Under the pieces are notes generated by a model, which worked only from the letters and a program-made list of their open reading frames with translations, was not told the origin of the DNA and searched no databases. From the NCBI GenBank assembly GCA_002329675.1, contig DCUA01000226.1:7532-18184 (forward strand): a DNA stretch of 10,653 nucleotides, written 5' to 3'. The translations under genes were made by a program, and so were the position numbers. Of this stretch, positions 1 through 7,740 are shown piece by piece. How positions within the stretch are numbered: position 1 is the stretch's first letter; the number at the start of each line of letters is the position of its first letter. The stretch comes from Firmicutes bacterium UBA1426. GTDB lineage: Bacteria; Bacillota; Clostridia; Peptostreptococcales; Anaerovoracaceae.

Positions 1-321
1 TCTTCCGTGATATAAGAATCCGCCTCTGTCAAAGCAAACCGTTTCGATGCCTTTTTCCAGCGCTCTCTTTCCTACAGCTTCTCCTACTGCTTTCGCAGCT
101 TCTTTGTTTCCTCCATATGCGAACTGCTCTTTGATTTCCTTATCCAATGAAGATGCGGAGACCAATGTGTTGCCGCTTACGTCATCAATGACCTGAGCAA
201 AAATATTGGAGAGGCTTCTGTACACGCATAATCTCGGTTTTTCAGGAGTACCGAAAACGTCTCTTCTCACTCTTGCATGTCTTTGTACACGCTTGTCATT
301 TCTGCTGTTCTTTTTAGCCAT
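1..321 (-). CDS. rplR: 50S ribosomal protein L18 (3' end outside window)
   Basis: L18 binds 5S rRNA together with L5 and helps anchor it in the central protuberance of the large subunit. The visible part is 107 codons from ATG at 321, beginning [20 protein letters not shown], a basic N-terminus followed by the L18 core with [17 protein letters not shown] and, at the window edge, the conserved [11 protein letters not shown] stretch. Family members are about 120 aa, so only roughly 13-15 residues are missing past the left edge. A GGAG-type ribosome-binding site (AAAGGAGTG) sits just upstream of the ATG. The gene follows rplF by 15 nt, the normal spc-operon order. The identification is secure; the truncation is due to the window edge and not a defect. 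Confidence 0.96.
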   Translation of the reverse strand, partial: MAKKNSRNDKRVQRHARVRRDVFGTPEKPRLCVYRSLSNIFAQVIDDVSGNTLVSASSLDKEIKEQFAYGGNKEAAKAVGEAVGKRALEKGIETVCFDRGGFLYHGR

Positions 322-336
322 TTTCTTCACTCCTTT

Positions 337-882
337 CTATTTCTTCTTAGCACCGGCCTTGCCTTCCTTGCGGAGGACATTTTCGCCAGCATAGCGGAAG
401 CCTTTGCCCTTATAGGGTTCTACAGGTCTCTTGGCTCTGATATTTGCTGCATAGTTGCCAACCAGGGCTTTGTCTATGCCTCTTACGATTACTTCATTTC
501 CGGCAACTTCGGTCTGGATGCCTTCCGGATCTTCCATATCTACGGGATGGGAATATCCCAGTTGGAGAGCCAGAACATTGCCTTTCTTCTCGGCTTTGTA
601 GCCCACGCCGCCCAGTTGGAGCCTCTTTTCAAAGCCCGTTGTTACGCCTGTGACCATGTTGTTGATCAAGGATCTGTATAGGCCATGAGCTTCTCTTGCT
701 TCTTTATCGTTTCCATCGGTGATGACGTGGAGTACACCATCTTTGATTTCTATTTTCAATCTCTTGCTGATCTGTTCCTGCAACTCACCCTTGGGTCCTT
801 TTACAGTGACCAGGTTGTCGTCGCTGACTTTTACTTCAACGCCGGCAGGAAGCGATACAGGCAGTTTTCCTATTCTTGACAT
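337..882 (-). CDS. rplF: 50S ribosomal protein L6
   Basis: L6 is a large-subunit protein near the sarcin-ricin loop and the factor-binding site. The 181-aa product begins MSRIGKLPVSLPAGVEV, typical of the family, and has two successive L6 alpha-beta domains (roughly residues 10-82 and 90-165). The second ends in the signature RPVEPYKGKGFRYAGE, followed by a lysine-rich tail (KAGAKKK). Length matches the usual 176-182 aa. ATG at 882 is preceded by GGGAGG (890-895), which overlaps the last base of the rpsH stop codon, suggesting translational coupling. The gap to rpsH is 12 nt. Nothing is missing or disrupted. Confidence 0.98.
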   Translation of the reverse strand: MSRIGKLPVSLPAGVEVKVSDDNLVTVKGPKGELQEQISKRLKIEIKDGVLHVITDGNDKEAREAHGLYRSLINNMVTGVTTGFEKRLQLGGVGYKAEKKGNVLALQLGYSHPVDMEDPEGIQTEVAGNEVIVRGIDKALVGNYAANIRAKRPVEPYKGKGFRYAGENVLRKEGKAGAKKK

Positions 883-894
883 TGTATTTCCTCC

Positions 895-1293
895 CTACCA
901 AACATAACAAATTACTTCGCCGCCTACGCCCAGTTTTCTGGCCTCTTTATCGCTGACGATTCCATTGGATGTGGAGATGATGGCGACGCCAAGCCCTCCC
1001 AATACCTTAGGTACCTCGTCGCTTTTCGCATAGACCTTTAAGCCGGGTTTGGAGATCTTCTTGAGTCCGCTGATAACTCTTTCTTTATCAGCTCCGTACT
1101 TCATTTGCACTCTGATGATGCCTTGTTTGCCGTCATCTATGATATTGAATCCTTTGATATAACCTTCTTTGACCAAGATCTCCGCAATGGATTTCTTCAT
1201 CTTTGACGCAGGTATATCTACGGTTGCATGTCCTACAGTGTTGGCATTTCTGATTCTCGTCAACATATCTGCTACAGGATCTGTCATAGTCAT
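895..1293 (-). CDS. rpsH: 30S ribosomal protein S8
   Basis: S8 binds helix 21 of 16S rRNA in the central domain and is an early small-subunit assembly protein; in E. coli it is also the repressor of the spc operon. The 132-aa product begins [18 protein letters not shown] and ends with the conserved [17 protein letters not shown], both S8 hallmarks, and contains the STSNGIVSD motif involved in rRNA contact. Two in-frame ATGs occur, at 1293 and 1287. AAGGAGGT is 8 nt before the first, which is therefore preferred and matches many homologues starting MTMTDP or MVMTDP. It lies 26 nt after rpsN. I did not find an obvious copy of an S8-binding helix at the rplX-rplE junction, the place used in E. 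coli. Confidence 0.98.
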   Translation of the reverse strand: MTMTDPVADMLTRIRNANTVGHATVDIPASKMKKSIAEILVKEGYIKGFNIIDDGKQGIIRVQMKYGADKERVISGLKKISKPGLKVYAKSDEVPKVLGGLGVAIISTSNGIVSDKEARKLGVGGEVICYVW

Positions 1294-1319
1294 GTTACTG
1301 TACCTCCTTCCTTTTGGTA

Positions 1320-1505
1320 TTACCAGCTGGCTTTCCGAACGCCGGGGATTTCGCCTTTATAAGCTAATTCTCTAAAGCAGATACGACAAATGCCGTATTT
1401 CCTCAGGTAAGCATGGGGACGTCCGCAGAGCTTGCATCTAGTGTAAGCCCGTGTTGCATACTTTGGTTTTCTCTGCTGTTTTACTTTGAGAGATGTCTTT
1501 GCCAC
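1320..1505 (-). CDS. rpsN: 30S ribosomal protein S14, type Z (zinc-binding)
   Basis: S14 sits in the head of the small subunit next to S3 and S10 and is needed late in assembly. This is the short 61-aa form with an intact zinc ribbon: Cys24-x2-Cys27, then 12 residues, then Cys40-x2-Cys43. In Firmicutes carrying this Zn form, a Zn-independent longer paralogue induced by zinc starvation may exist elsewhere; none is visible here. The start codon is GTG (1503-1505), 6 nt downstream of GAGGAGGT; there is no ATG in a suitable place. The protein ends in the conserved PGVRKASW. The gap to rplE is 15 nt. The gene is sometimes written rpsZ or rpsN1. Confidence 0.97.
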   Translation of the reverse strand: MAKTSLKVKQQRKPKYATRAYTRCKLCGRPHAYLRKYGICRICFRELAYKGEIPGVRKASW

Positions 1506-1520
1506 TTTCTTACCTCCTCG

Positions 1521-2063
1521 CTATTTTGTGAACGGCATTCCGAGAAATTCGAGAAGAGCCATTGCTTCCTCGTCAGTCTTTGCCGTTGTTGTCAGTACGA
1601 TATTCATCCCCTTGATCATGTCGACCTGATCGTACACGATCTCCGGGAAGATGAGCTGCTCTTTGACGCCCATGGAATAATTCCCTCTTCCGTCGAAGGA
1701 GTTCCGGTTGACGCCCTTAAAGTCCCTTACTCTGGGGAGTGCAATGTTGAAAAGCTTGTCAGCGAATTCATACATGTTGTCTCCTCTTAAGGTAACCTTT
1801 GCACCTACGCTCATTCCTTCTCTAACCTTGAAATTAGCGATGGACTTTTTCGCTTTGGTTACTACAGGCCTTTGTCCGGTGATGAGAGCCATCTCCTGGA
1901 TTGCAGTTTCCATGATTTTCGCATTATCCTTCGCTTCGCCGAGACCCATGTTGATCGTGATCTTCTCGAGCTTAGGCACTTCCATGACGTTCTTGTATTT
2001 GAACTTCTCCATCATGGCGTTGAATACTTCTGTCTTATAATATTCTTTCAGTCTTGCTGCCAA
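1521..2063 (-). CDS. rplE: 50S ribosomal protein L5 (TTG start)
   Basis: L5 binds 5S rRNA and contacts P-site tRNA and S13 across bridge B1b. The 180-aa product has the family motifs [16 protein letters not shown] near residues 25-40, [22 protein letters not shown] (residues about 62-83), the RGDNMYEF segment, and the C-terminal LLEFLGMPF. The start codon is TTG at 2061-2063, encoding the expected start before AARLKEYYK; the next in-frame methionine is residue 17, inside the conserved region, so TTG is the only credible start. AGGAGGG lies about 7 nt upstream, supporting it. It follows rplX by 18 nt. Length and motifs are normal; only the rare start codon is unusual and might lower initiation. 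Confidence 0.97.
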   Translation of the reverse strand: MAARLKEYYKTEVFNAMMEKFKYKNVMEVPKLEKITINMGLGEAKDNAKIMETAIQEMALITGQRPVVTKAKKSIANFKVREGMSVGAKVTLRGDNMYEFADKLFNIALPRVRDFKGVNRNSFDGRGNYSMGVKEQLIFPEIVYDQVDMIKGMNIVLTTTAKTDEEAMALLEFLGMPFTK

Positions 2064-2081
2064 GATCGTTCCCTCCTTTCA

Positions 2082-2387
2082 CTAGTCCAAAATCTGGCCT
2101 GATTTTTTGGATACTCTTTTCTTTGCGCCGTTTTCCACAGTGTATCCGATCCGTGTCGGGGCTTTGGCTTTATTATCCCAGAACATCACGTTTGAAACGT
2201 GGATCGGGCCTTCCTGATGCTTGATCTCCGCTGCGGCTTTTCTGGTCTGTTTCTGGTGCTTTGTCTGAATGTTGACGCCTTCAACGATGACCCTGTCCGT
2301 TTTGGGGAATGCTTTCAGGACCTTGCCTTTTTTTCCTTTATCCTTACCGGTGATTACAAGCACCGTATCATCTTTCTTGATCTGCAT
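2082..2387 (-). CDS. rplX: 50S ribosomal protein L24
   Basis: L24 is an assembly-initiator protein of the large subunit that binds the 5' domain of 23S rRNA near the peptide exit tunnel. The 101-aa product begins [20 protein letters not shown], a KOW motif (about residues 3-30), and continues with [18 protein letters not shown] and [19 protein letters not shown], all typical. ATG at 2387 is preceded by TAGGAGGTG, in which the TAG is the stop codon of rplN, so termination and initiation signals overlap. The gap is 12 nt. Length is in the normal range for Firmicutes. Confidence 0.98.
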   Translation of the reverse strand: MQIKKDDTVLVITGKDKGKKGKVLKAFPKTDRVIVEGVNIQTKHQKQTRKAAAEIKHQEGPIHVSNVMFWDNKAKAPTRIGYTVENGAKKRVSKKSGQILD

Positions 2388-2399
2388 CCTCTACACCTC

Positions 2400-2768
2400 C
2401 TACAGTACTTCCGGCGCGAGGGACACGATCTTCATGAAGCTCTTGTCTCTCAACTCTCTGGCAACGGGTCCGAAAATACGGGTCCCTACTGGGTTCTTAT
2501 CTTCTTTAATAATGACGGCTGCATTCTGGTCGAACTTCACATAACTGCCGTCTACGCGCCTGGCGCCTTTTTTCGTTCTTACGACTACAGCTTTAACTAC
2601 ATCGCCCTTTTTGACGACGCCGCCGGGGGTTGCTTCTTTAACAGCACATACGATGATATCTCCTATGTCCGCATATTTACGGCTTGTTCCGCCGAGAACA
2701 CGGATGCATAATAGTTCCTTTGCGCCGGAATTGTCAGCAACCTTTAATCTTGTTTCTGTCTGAATCAT
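2400..2768 (-). CDS. rplN: 50S ribosomal protein L14
   Basis: L14 lies at the subunit interface (bridges B5 and B8) and is the docking site for the silencing factor RsfS and for L19. The 122-aa length is exactly that of most bacterial L14 proteins. Motifs include the N-terminal [54 protein letters not shown], and the C-terminal [28 protein letters not shown] segment (residues about 95-122). ATG at 2768 follows AAGGAGG. It lies 16 nt after rpsQ. No anomalies were seen. Confidence 0.98.
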   Translation of the reverse strand: MIQTETRLKVADNSGAKELLCIRVLGGTSRKYADIGDIIVCAVKEATPGGVVKKGDVVKAVVVRTKKGARRVDGSYVKFDQNAAVIIKEDKNPVGTRIFGPVARELRDKSFMKIVSLAPEVL

Positions 2769-2784
2769 GATAGGTGCCTCCTTC

Positions 2785-3042
2785 CTACTTAACCTTCTCG
2801 ATTACTTTCACCAGTCTCCATCTCTTATCCTTGGACAGAGGTCTGGTTTCCATAATTCTAACTTTATCGCCGATATTGCATTCGTTGTTCTCGTCGTGAG
2901 CTTTGAAGTTCTTTGTACGCTTTGTGGACTTTCCGTAAAGGGAATGTCTTACGAAATCTTCCACAGCCACCACGATGGTCTTATCCATTTTATCACTTAC
3001 CACAAGTCCAACCTTGGTCTTCCTTCTGTTTCTCTCTTCCAT
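2785..3042 (-). CDS. rpsQ: 30S ribosomal protein S17
   Basis: S17 is a primary 16S rRNA-binding protein of the small-subunit body. The 85-aa product reads [20 protein letters not shown] at its N-terminus, an OB-fold, followed by the conserved [20 protein letters not shown] and the [17 protein letters not shown] segment. I set the start at ATG 3042. A GTG two codons further upstream (3048) is in frame, but AAGGAGG (3051-3057) would be too close to it, whereas it is 8 nt from the ATG, and the shorter form matches the family N-terminus. It lies 18 nt downstream of rpmC. Product length is normal (84-87 aa). Confidence 0.96.
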   Translation of the reverse strand: MEERNRRKTKVGLVVSDKMDKTIVVAVEDFVRHSLYGKSTKRTKNFKAHDENNECNIGDKVRIMETRPLSKDKRWRLVKVIEKVK

Positions 3043-3060
3043 AACCACATCCTCCTTTCT

Positions 3061-3264
3061 TTAGCCTTCTGCTCTCTTCAGCTCTTTTTCTCTCAGGACG
3101 GTCTTTGCTCTTGCAATTTCCTTCCTTACATCACGCATTTTAATGGGGTTCTCCAGCTGACCGGTCACCTGCTGAAAGCGTAAATTGAACAATTCGTTCT
3201 TCAGCTTTTTCACTTCCACCGCGAGTTCGGCTTCGCTCATTTCTCTCATTTTATCCAGTTTCAT
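3061..3264 (-). CDS. rpmC: 50S ribosomal protein L29
   Basis: L29 is a small two-helix protein at the peptide exit site beside L23, where trigger factor and the signal recognition particle dock. The 67-aa product [20 protein letters not shown] onward is an antiparallel coiled coil, with the family motif [17 protein letters not shown] at about residues 24-40 and [17 protein letters not shown]. Its ATG overlaps the TAA of rplP as TAATG (3262-3266), so translation is probably coupled; the only Shine-Dalgarno-like sequence is a weak GAGGGTGG inside the end of rplP. Length is typical. Confidence 0.97.
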   Translation of the reverse strand: MKLDKMREMSEAELAVEVKKLKNELFNLRFQQVTGQLENPIKMRDVRKEIARAKTVLREKELKRAEG

Positions 3265-3698
3265 TACGCTTCACCACCCTCTGCAATTTCCTGGCCTTTG
3301 ATGGCAAATTTGGATCTGACCGGGAGTTTGTGGGATGCCAGTCTCATAGCTTCTCTGGCCTTTTCTTCCGTTACTCCTGCGATCTCAAACATTACTCTGC
3401 CCGGCTTTACGACTGCTACCCAGTACTCGGGAGCACCCTTTCCGGATCCCATCCGGACTTCAGCAGGCTTCTTTGTGACAGGCTTGTGAGGAAATATCTT
3501 GATATATACGTTTCCGCCTCTTTTTATGGAGCGGGTCATAGCGATTCTCGCGGCTTCGATCTGGTTCGAGGTGATCCAACCGCATTCCTGGGCAACCAGT
3601 CCAAATGTTCCGTAGGTAATGGTATTTCCTTTGGTGGCAACGCCCTTCATTCTTCCTCTATGGACACGACGACGTTTTACACGCTTTGGCATTAACAT
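3264..3698 (-). CDS. rplP: 50S ribosomal protein L16
   Basis: L16 helps form the A-site region of the large subunit and contacts aminoacyl-tRNA. The 144-aa product begins [19 protein letters not shown] and has the family segments [41 protein letters not shown] (Arg82 corresponds to the Arg hydroxylated in E. coli L16) and a C-terminal [11 protein letters not shown]. Two ATGs, 3698 and 3692, are in frame; AAAGGAGG is 8 nt before the first, and the MLMPKR form is the usual one in Firmicutes. The stop codon overlaps the rpmC start. The gap from rpsC is 28 nt. Confidence 0.98.
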   Translation of the reverse strand: MLMPKRVKRRRVHRGRMKGVATKGNTITYGTFGLVAQECGWITSNQIEAARIAMTRSIKRGGNVYIKIFPHKPVTKKPAEVRMGSGKGAPEYWVAVVKPGRVMFEIAGVTEEKAREAMRLASHKLPVRSKFAIKGQEIAEGGEA

Positions 3699-3726
3699 CG
3701 CTTGTTCCTCCTTTCATACTCTATTT

Positions 3727-4620
3727 CTATTCTTCCGAAACGGTCTCCGGTGCTTCCTGAGTTTCTACAGCCTCTACTGCGGCGGGTTTCTCAACAGGTT
3801 TGTTGCGCTTCCTGGGATTTACAGCTCTGGGCGCCTCGGGTTTGTCATCCCTGCGATAGCCGCCACGTCTCTCGGTACGATCTCCGTCCCGTCTTTGTCT
3901 GTCATCTCTTCTGCGCTTGTCTCCGGTTCTTCTACGTCTGTCTCCATCGTTCTTAGCCCCTTCATCAGGCAGCGGGCTCTGAAGTTCTTTAGACAGGACT
4001 TCACCGTTGTTGATCCAAACCTTCACACCGATCTTACCATACTGTGTATCCGCCTCTGCAAAGCCGTAACTGATATCCGACCTGAGAGTATGGAGGGGAA
4101 CATTTCCCTCACTGTATTTTTCACTTCTGGCAATTTCTGCTCCGCCGAGCCGACCGGAAACGACGATTTTGATTCCTTTGGCTCCGGCTTTCATGGTCCT
4201 GCCGATAGCCTGTTTCATGGCTCTCCGGTAGGAAATTCTTCTCTCAAGAGCCTGGGCAACGCTTTCTGCAGTGAGCTGCGCGTCCACATCGATCCTCTTG
4301 ACTTCGATGATGTTCATAATGGTGGTCTTGCCAGTGAGCTTTTCGACTTCTGCTTTCAGCTCGTCGATGCCGGTTCCGGATCTTCCGATGACCATTCCCG
4401 GCTTAGCTGTCAACACTGTGACCTTTACCTGGTTATTGGCTGCTCTGTCGATTAAAATCTTTGAAACACCCGCGGCAAATATTCTCTTTTTGACGTATTC
4501 TCTTATTTTCTTGTCTTCTACAAGGTAGTCGGCAAAATCTTTTTTATCTGCATACCACTTGGAGTTCCAATCTTTGATAACGCCTACTCTCAATCCATGT
4601 GGATTTACTTTCTGACCCAT
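3727..4620 (-). CDS. rpsC: 30S ribosomal protein S3 with long charged C-terminal tail
   Basis: S3 lines the mRNA entry channel with S4 and S5 and takes part in unwinding mRNA. The 297-aa product has a standard core: [18 protein letters not shown], a KH domain with the GRSG loop at residues 79-82, then YRRAMKQAI, in which Arg132, Arg133 and Lys136 match the helicase residues R131, R132 and K135 of E. coli, and the C-terminal domain ending near [10 protein letters not shown] (about 209). Bacterial S3 is usually about 210-235 aa; here roughly 80 extra residues follow. Residues 224-260 are rich in Arg and Asp with little else, and 261-297 are Pro/Ala/Glu-rich and acidic. The tail is predicted to be disordered. 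ATG 4620 follows TAGGAGGT, whose TAG is the stop of rplV. Confidence 0.97.
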   Translation of the reverse strand: MGQKVNPHGLRVGVIKDWNSKWYADKKDFADYLVEDKKIREYVKKRIFAAGVSKILIDRAANNQVKVTVLTAKPGMVIGRSGTGIDELKAEVEKLTGKTTIMNIIEVKRIDVDAQLTAESVAQALERRISYRRAMKQAIGRTMKAGAKGIKIVVSGRLGGAEIARSEKYSEGNVPLHTLRSDISYGFAEADTQYGKIGVKVWINNGEVLSKELQSPLPDEGAKNDGDRRRRTGDKRRRDDRQRRDGDRTERRGGYRRDDKPEAPRAVNPRKRNKPVEKPAAVEAVETQEAPETVSEE

Positions 4621-4632
4621 TCAACAAACCTC

Positions 4633-4968
4633 CTAATCTCTTTCCTTAAGCGTTACGCCAATATGGCTGCTTCTCTTGAGGATGATTGATGCACGGCCCT
4701 GAGAGCCTGCCCTCCACCGCTTCATGGTCGGGCCCTGATGGGCGTATACCTCAGCAACGTAGAGCTTATCCACGTTCATATCATGATTGTTCTCTGCATT
4801 GGCTGCTGCAGATTTGACTACTTTCTCCACCAGCACGGAGCCTTTGCCCGGGGTAAATTTCAGTATCGTCAGCGCTTCTTTTAAGTCTTTTCCTCTCACC
4901 AAATCGACAACTGGTTTAAGCTTGATGGGAGACATTCTGACATACTTTGCAACTGCTTTCGCTTCCAT
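4633..4968 (-). CDS. rplV: 50S ribosomal protein L22
   Basis: L22 spans the large subunit; its long beta hairpin forms, with L4, the constriction of the peptide exit tunnel. The 111-aa product starts MEAKAVAKYVRMSPIKLKPV and has DLVRGKDLKEAL, SAAANAENNHDMN and the hairpin GPTMKRWRAGSQGRASIILK (residues 79-98). I prefer ATG 4968 to the upstream in-frame ATG 4977, because GGGAGG directly abuts the latter with no spacing but is 9 nt from 4968, and homologues begin MEAKA. At the hairpin tip the residues aligned to Arg88, Ala89 and Lys90 of E. coli are Gly, Ser and Gln. It follows rpsS by 15 nt, and the ribosome-binding site overlaps the rpsS stop. Confidence 0.97.
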   Translation of the reverse strand: MEAKAVAKYVRMSPIKLKPVVDLVRGKDLKEALTILKFTPGKGSVLVEKVVKSAAANAENNHDMNVDKLYVAEVYAHQGPTMKRWRAGSQGRASIILKRSSHIGVTLKERD

Positions 4969-4983
4969 GTTCTGCATCCTCCC

Positions 4984-5268
4984 TTACTTTTTCTTCACTT
5001 TTGAGGATTTGTCCGCTGCGTGTCCTCTGTAGTTTCTCGTAGGAGCAAACTCGCCGAGCCTGTGTCCTACCATATCTTCTGTAATATAAACCGGTACATG
5101 TTTCTTACCATCATGGACCGCTATCGTATGTCCCACCATCTGCGGAAAAATAGTGGATGGTCTGGACCATGTCTTGATGACTTTCTTATCGTTGGCGTCA
5201 TTCATTGCTTCGATAGCAGCCAGCAGTTTCTCATTTACATAAGGTCCCTTTTTCAGTGATCTACTCAT
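4984..5268 (-). CDS. rpsS: 30S ribosomal protein S19
   Basis: S19 sits in the head of the small subunit with S13 and contacts A-site tRNA. The 94-aa product begins [16 protein letters not shown] and contains [47 protein letters not shown] (residues about 33-78), the family signature, then a short lysine-rich tail. ATG 5268 is about 9 nt after GAGGAGG. An ATG directly following the ribosome-binding site is too close and out of keeping with the family N-terminus. It lies 22 nt after rplB. Length is typical (91-94 aa). Confidence 0.98.
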   Translation of the reverse strand: MSRSLKKGPYVNEKLLAAIEAMNDANDKKVIKTWSRPSTIFPQMVGHTIAVHDGKKHVPVYITEDMVGHRLGEFAPTRNYRGHAADKSSKVKKK

Positions 5269-5290
5269 ATTGTTTCATCCTCCTCTCCGC

Positions 5291-6124
5291 TTATTTCTCG
5301 TTGCGTCTCTTCACGATATATTGATTAGAGTGCTTGTTCTTCTTTCTGGTCTTGTAGCCCAGTGCAGGCTTACCCCAGGGAGTGACGGGACTTACGCGGC
5401 CGATCCCTGTCTTTCCTTCACCACCGCCATGGGGGTGATCATTGGGGTTCATAACGGATCCTCTGACAGTAGGCCGGATCCCCATGTGTCTTTTTCTTCC
5501 CGCTTTACCGATCTTAATGTTTTCATGATCGATGTTGCCTACTTCACCGATGGTAGCTCTGCATTCGATGCGGACTTTTCTCATTTCTCCGGAGGGCAGT
5601 CTTACGGTAGCATAGTTGCCATCCTTAGCCATGAGCTGGGCGCCGTTTCCTGCTGCCCGAACCATCTGTGCTCCTTTACCGGCTTTCATCTCGATGCAGT
5701 GGATTACGGTACCTGCCGGAATGTTCTTCAGGGGAAGAGCATTTCCTACCTGGATGTCTGCATCTTCACCGGAGTAGATGATGTCGCCGACCTTCAGAGT
5801 GTGCGGTGCGATGATGTATCTCTTTTCACCGTCAGCGTAGAAGATCAATGCGATGTTTGCGCTTCTGTTAGGATCGTATTCAATGGTGGCTACCTTTCCT
5901 GGTACTCCATCCTTATCTCTCTTGAAATCGATGATCCTGTACTTGGGTCTGTAACCGCCGCCTCTGTGACGAACGGTGATCTTACCCCTGGAATTTCTTC
6001 CGGAATGCTTTTTCAGCGTCACTGTAAGGGACTTTTCCGGAGTTGAAGCTGTGATCTCTTCAAATGTAGAAACCGTCATTCCCCTTAAGCCGGGAGAGGT
6101 CGGTTTGTATTTCCTGATTGCCAT
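5291..6124 (-). CDS. rplB: 50S ribosomal protein L2
   Basis: L2 is a primary 23S rRNA-binding protein required for subunit association and peptidyl transferase activity. The 277-aa product begins [17 protein letters not shown] and contains the OB-fold and SH3-like domains (about 40-200), with [16 protein letters not shown], then the near-invariant [13 protein letters not shown] (residues 225-237). His230 corresponds to the His229 of E. coli L2 implicated in activity. The end has [21 protein letters not shown] 6124 follows AAGGAGGG, which uses the AA of the rplW stop codon. It lies 15 nt from rplW. Length is normal (273-280 aa). Confidence 0.99.
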   Translation of the reverse strand: MAIRKYKPTSPGLRGMTVSTFEEITASTPEKSLTVTLKKHSGRNSRGKITVRHRGGGYRPKYRIIDFKRDKDGVPGKVATIEYDPNRSANIALIFYADGEKRYIIAPHTLKVGDIIYSGEDADIQVGNALPLKNIPAGTVIHCIEMKAGKGAQMVRAAGNGAQLMAKDGNYATVRLPSGEMRKVRIECRATIGEVGNIDHENIKIGKAGRKRHMGIRPTVRGSVMNPNDHPHGGGEGKTGIGRVSPVTPWGKPALGYKTRKKNKHSNQYIVKRRNEK

Positions 6125-6139
6125 ATTGAACGTCCCTCC

Positions 6140-6430
6140 TTATAGACCTTGGAAGAATTCGATTTCCTTACTCTTTTCGGTAAGGATGACGATGGCCTTT
6201 TTGGAAGCCGCCGTTCTGCCCACATTTCTTCCCATTCTCTTCAATTTACCTTTCACATTCATGATGTTGACTCTTTCAACATCCACGCCGAAAATTTCCT
6301 CAACCGCATGCTTTACCTGGGTCTTGTTGGCATCAACGGCTACTTTGAATGTGTATCTCTTGTTGGCCGCATCATCCATACTTCTCTCTGTGATGACGGG
6401 CTTGAGGATAATATCGTAAGGGGTTTTCAT
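6140..6430 (-). CDS. rplW: 50S ribosomal protein L23
   Basis: L23 lies at the exit of the nascent-chain tunnel and is the main docking site for trigger factor and SRP. The 96-aa product has [23 protein letters not shown] at about residues 6-28, [22 protein letters not shown], including the family signature around Asn35-Gln38, and an extended loop [21 protein letters not shown] reaching into the tunnel. Its ATG overlaps the TAA of rplD as TAATG (6428-6432). A strong GAGGAGGTG lies inside the last codons of rplD with good spacing. Length is typical. Confidence 0.98.
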   Translation of the reverse strand: MKTPYDIILKPVITERSMDDAANKRYTFKVAVDANKTQVKHAVEEIFGVDVERVNIMNVKGKLKRMGRNVGRTAASKKAIVILTEKSKEIEFFQGL

Positions 6431-7053
6431 TATGAATACACCTCCTCAATTCTGGTTACTGCATCCTTGGTTACGATGAGACTTTGATGGTTGACGATGT
6501 CGTACACATTCATCTCTCCTACCATGGTGGTCTTTACACCGGGGATGTTGGCTGCCGAGCGGATCACATTTTCATCTTTGATGTCTGTGATGATCAGTGC
6601 TTTTTTAGCCGCTTTAACGTTTTCCAGTACTTTCAGCATTTCTTTGGTCTTTGGAGCGTCCATTTTCAAGCTGTCCAGTACTATGATCTCCTTCTCCTCC
6701 ACCTTTGAGGAAAGAGCTGATTTCATCGCTAAGCGTCTCAGCTTCTTAGGAAGGGTATATCTGTAATCTCTGGGCTTGGGTGCAAATACGATTCCGCCGC
6801 CGATCTGGTTGGGGGATGTGCTGCTTCCCTGTCTCCCGCGGCCAGTGCCTTTTTGTCTGAAGGGTTTTCTTCCCCCGCCTCTGACATCGCCTCTGGTCTT
6901 GGCAGACTGTGTTCCCTGTCTCTGATTTGCCAAGTAATTCACTATAACTGCATGTACAGCATTTTGGTTTACTTCTATTCCAAAGATATCATCTTTTAAT
7001 TCAATGCTTCCGGCTTCTGTGCCGTCCATTTTTAACATTGTTACCTGAGCCAT
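6430..7053 (-). CDS. rplD: 50S ribosomal protein L4
   Basis: L4 has a globular domain on the solvent side and a long loop reaching the exit-tunnel constriction opposite L22. In gammaproteobacteria L4 also represses its own operon by binding the S10 leader. The 207-aa product has the loop [20 protein letters not shown] at residues 55-74; Lys68 in RQKGTG corresponds to Lys63 of E. coli, a site of macrolide-resistance changes, and is conserved here. Following motifs include [21 protein letters not shown] and a C-terminal [21 protein letters not shown] 7053 follows GAGGAGGA. It lies 27 nt after rplC. Confidence 0.98.
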   Translation of the reverse strand: MAQVTMLKMDGTEAGSIELKDDIFGIEVNQNAVHAVIVNYLANQRQGTQSAKTRGDVRGGGRKPFRQKGTGRGRQGSSTSPNQIGGGIVFAPKPRDYRYTLPKKLRRLAMKSALSSKVEEKEIIVLDSLKMDAPKTKEMLKVLENVKAAKKALIITDIKDENVIRSAANIPGVKTTMVGEMNVYDIVNHQSLIVTKDAVTRIEEVYS

Positions 7054-7080
7054 TTGACTTCCTCCTCTCTGTCAGATTCT

Positions 7081-7716
7081 CTATTTGTCCTGACCTTTTA
7101 CTGCGTACTGGATCCGAAGAAGGCTACCTTTGCCTCCCGGCACTGCACCTTTTACCAGCATCAGGTTTCTGTCAGCAATGATCTTAACCAATTCCACGTT
7201 CTGAACAGTGATCGTCTCTCTACCCATTCTTCCCGCCGCTTTATTCCCTTTGAATACTCTCGAGGGATAAGTACCGGCAGCCAGGGCACCGGCTAACCTG
7301 TGGTGCTTTGAACCGTGGCTCATGGGGCCTCTTGCCTGTCCCCATCTCTTGATATGGCCCTGGGTTCCCTTTCCTTTGGAGGTTCCCGTGACATCAAGCT
7401 TTTTGCCTTCTTCAAAGTCGGCAACGGTGATCAACTGACCCGGTTCGTAACTTTCACCTTCATCCAGGCGAATCTCCTGCAAATACTTTTTAAGAGGAGC
7501 CTGCCATTTTGCGAAATGGCCCTTGGTCGGTTTGTTCGCTCTATGCTCCTTCAAATCTTCAAAGCCGATCTGAACCGCATTGTATCCGTCTGTCTCAACA
7601 GACTTGATCTGCGTGACCACATTGGGGGTGGCTTCGATGACGGTAACCGGTATCATGACTCCGGTTTCGGAAAAAATCTGTGTCATACCAATTTTTTTTC
7701 CTAAAATTGTCTTCAT
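7081..7716 (-). CDS. rplC: 50S ribosomal protein L3
   Basis: L3 is an early assembly protein whose extended loop reaches the peptidyl transferase centre. The true start is ATG 7716 (MKTILGKKIGMTQIF, the family N-terminus), giving 211 aa; the frame stays open upstream to 7770, but that stretch overlaps a hairpin and has no family similarity. GGGAG lies 8 nt upstream. Motifs are GTSKGKGTQGHIKRWG (111-126), GPMSHGSKHHR (130-140), RVFKGNKAAGRMG (153-165) and the end MLVKGAVPGGKGSLL. The loop at residues 141-152 differs from the usual consensus: positions aligned to Ser145, Gly147, Asn149 and Gln150 of E. coli are Ala, Ala, Gly and Thr. Confidence 0.97.
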   Translation of the reverse strand: MKTILGKKIGMTQIFSETGVMIPVTVIEATPNVVTQIKSVETDGYNAVQIGFEDLKEHRANKPTKGHFAKWQAPLKKYLQEIRLDEGESYEPGQLITVADFEEGKKLDVTGTSKGKGTQGHIKRWGQARGPMSHGSKHHRLAGALAAGTYPSRVFKGNKAAGRMGRETITVQNVELVKIIADRNLMLVKGAVPGGKGSLLRIQYAVKGQDK

Positions 7717-7740
7717 TCTTTCGTCTCCCTTCTTACAGCG

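Noticed and set aside
3819..4004. Second minus-strand frame open inside the S3 tail region, considered as a sign of a frameshift
   Set aside because: The S3 frame is continuous from core to tail with a proper stop at 3727-3729; the alternate frame has no family similarity and no ribosome-binding site.
3619..4455. Long plus-strand open frame (278 codons) opposite rpsC and rplP
   Set aside because: It is antisense to two certain ribosomal genes, has a Ser/Cys/Phe-rich composition typical of antisense frames, and lacks a ribosome-binding site.
5270..6046. Long plus-strand open frame (258 codons) opposite rplB
   Set aside because: It is the antisense shadow of the highly conserved rplB gene; the openness follows from codon bias on the other strand.
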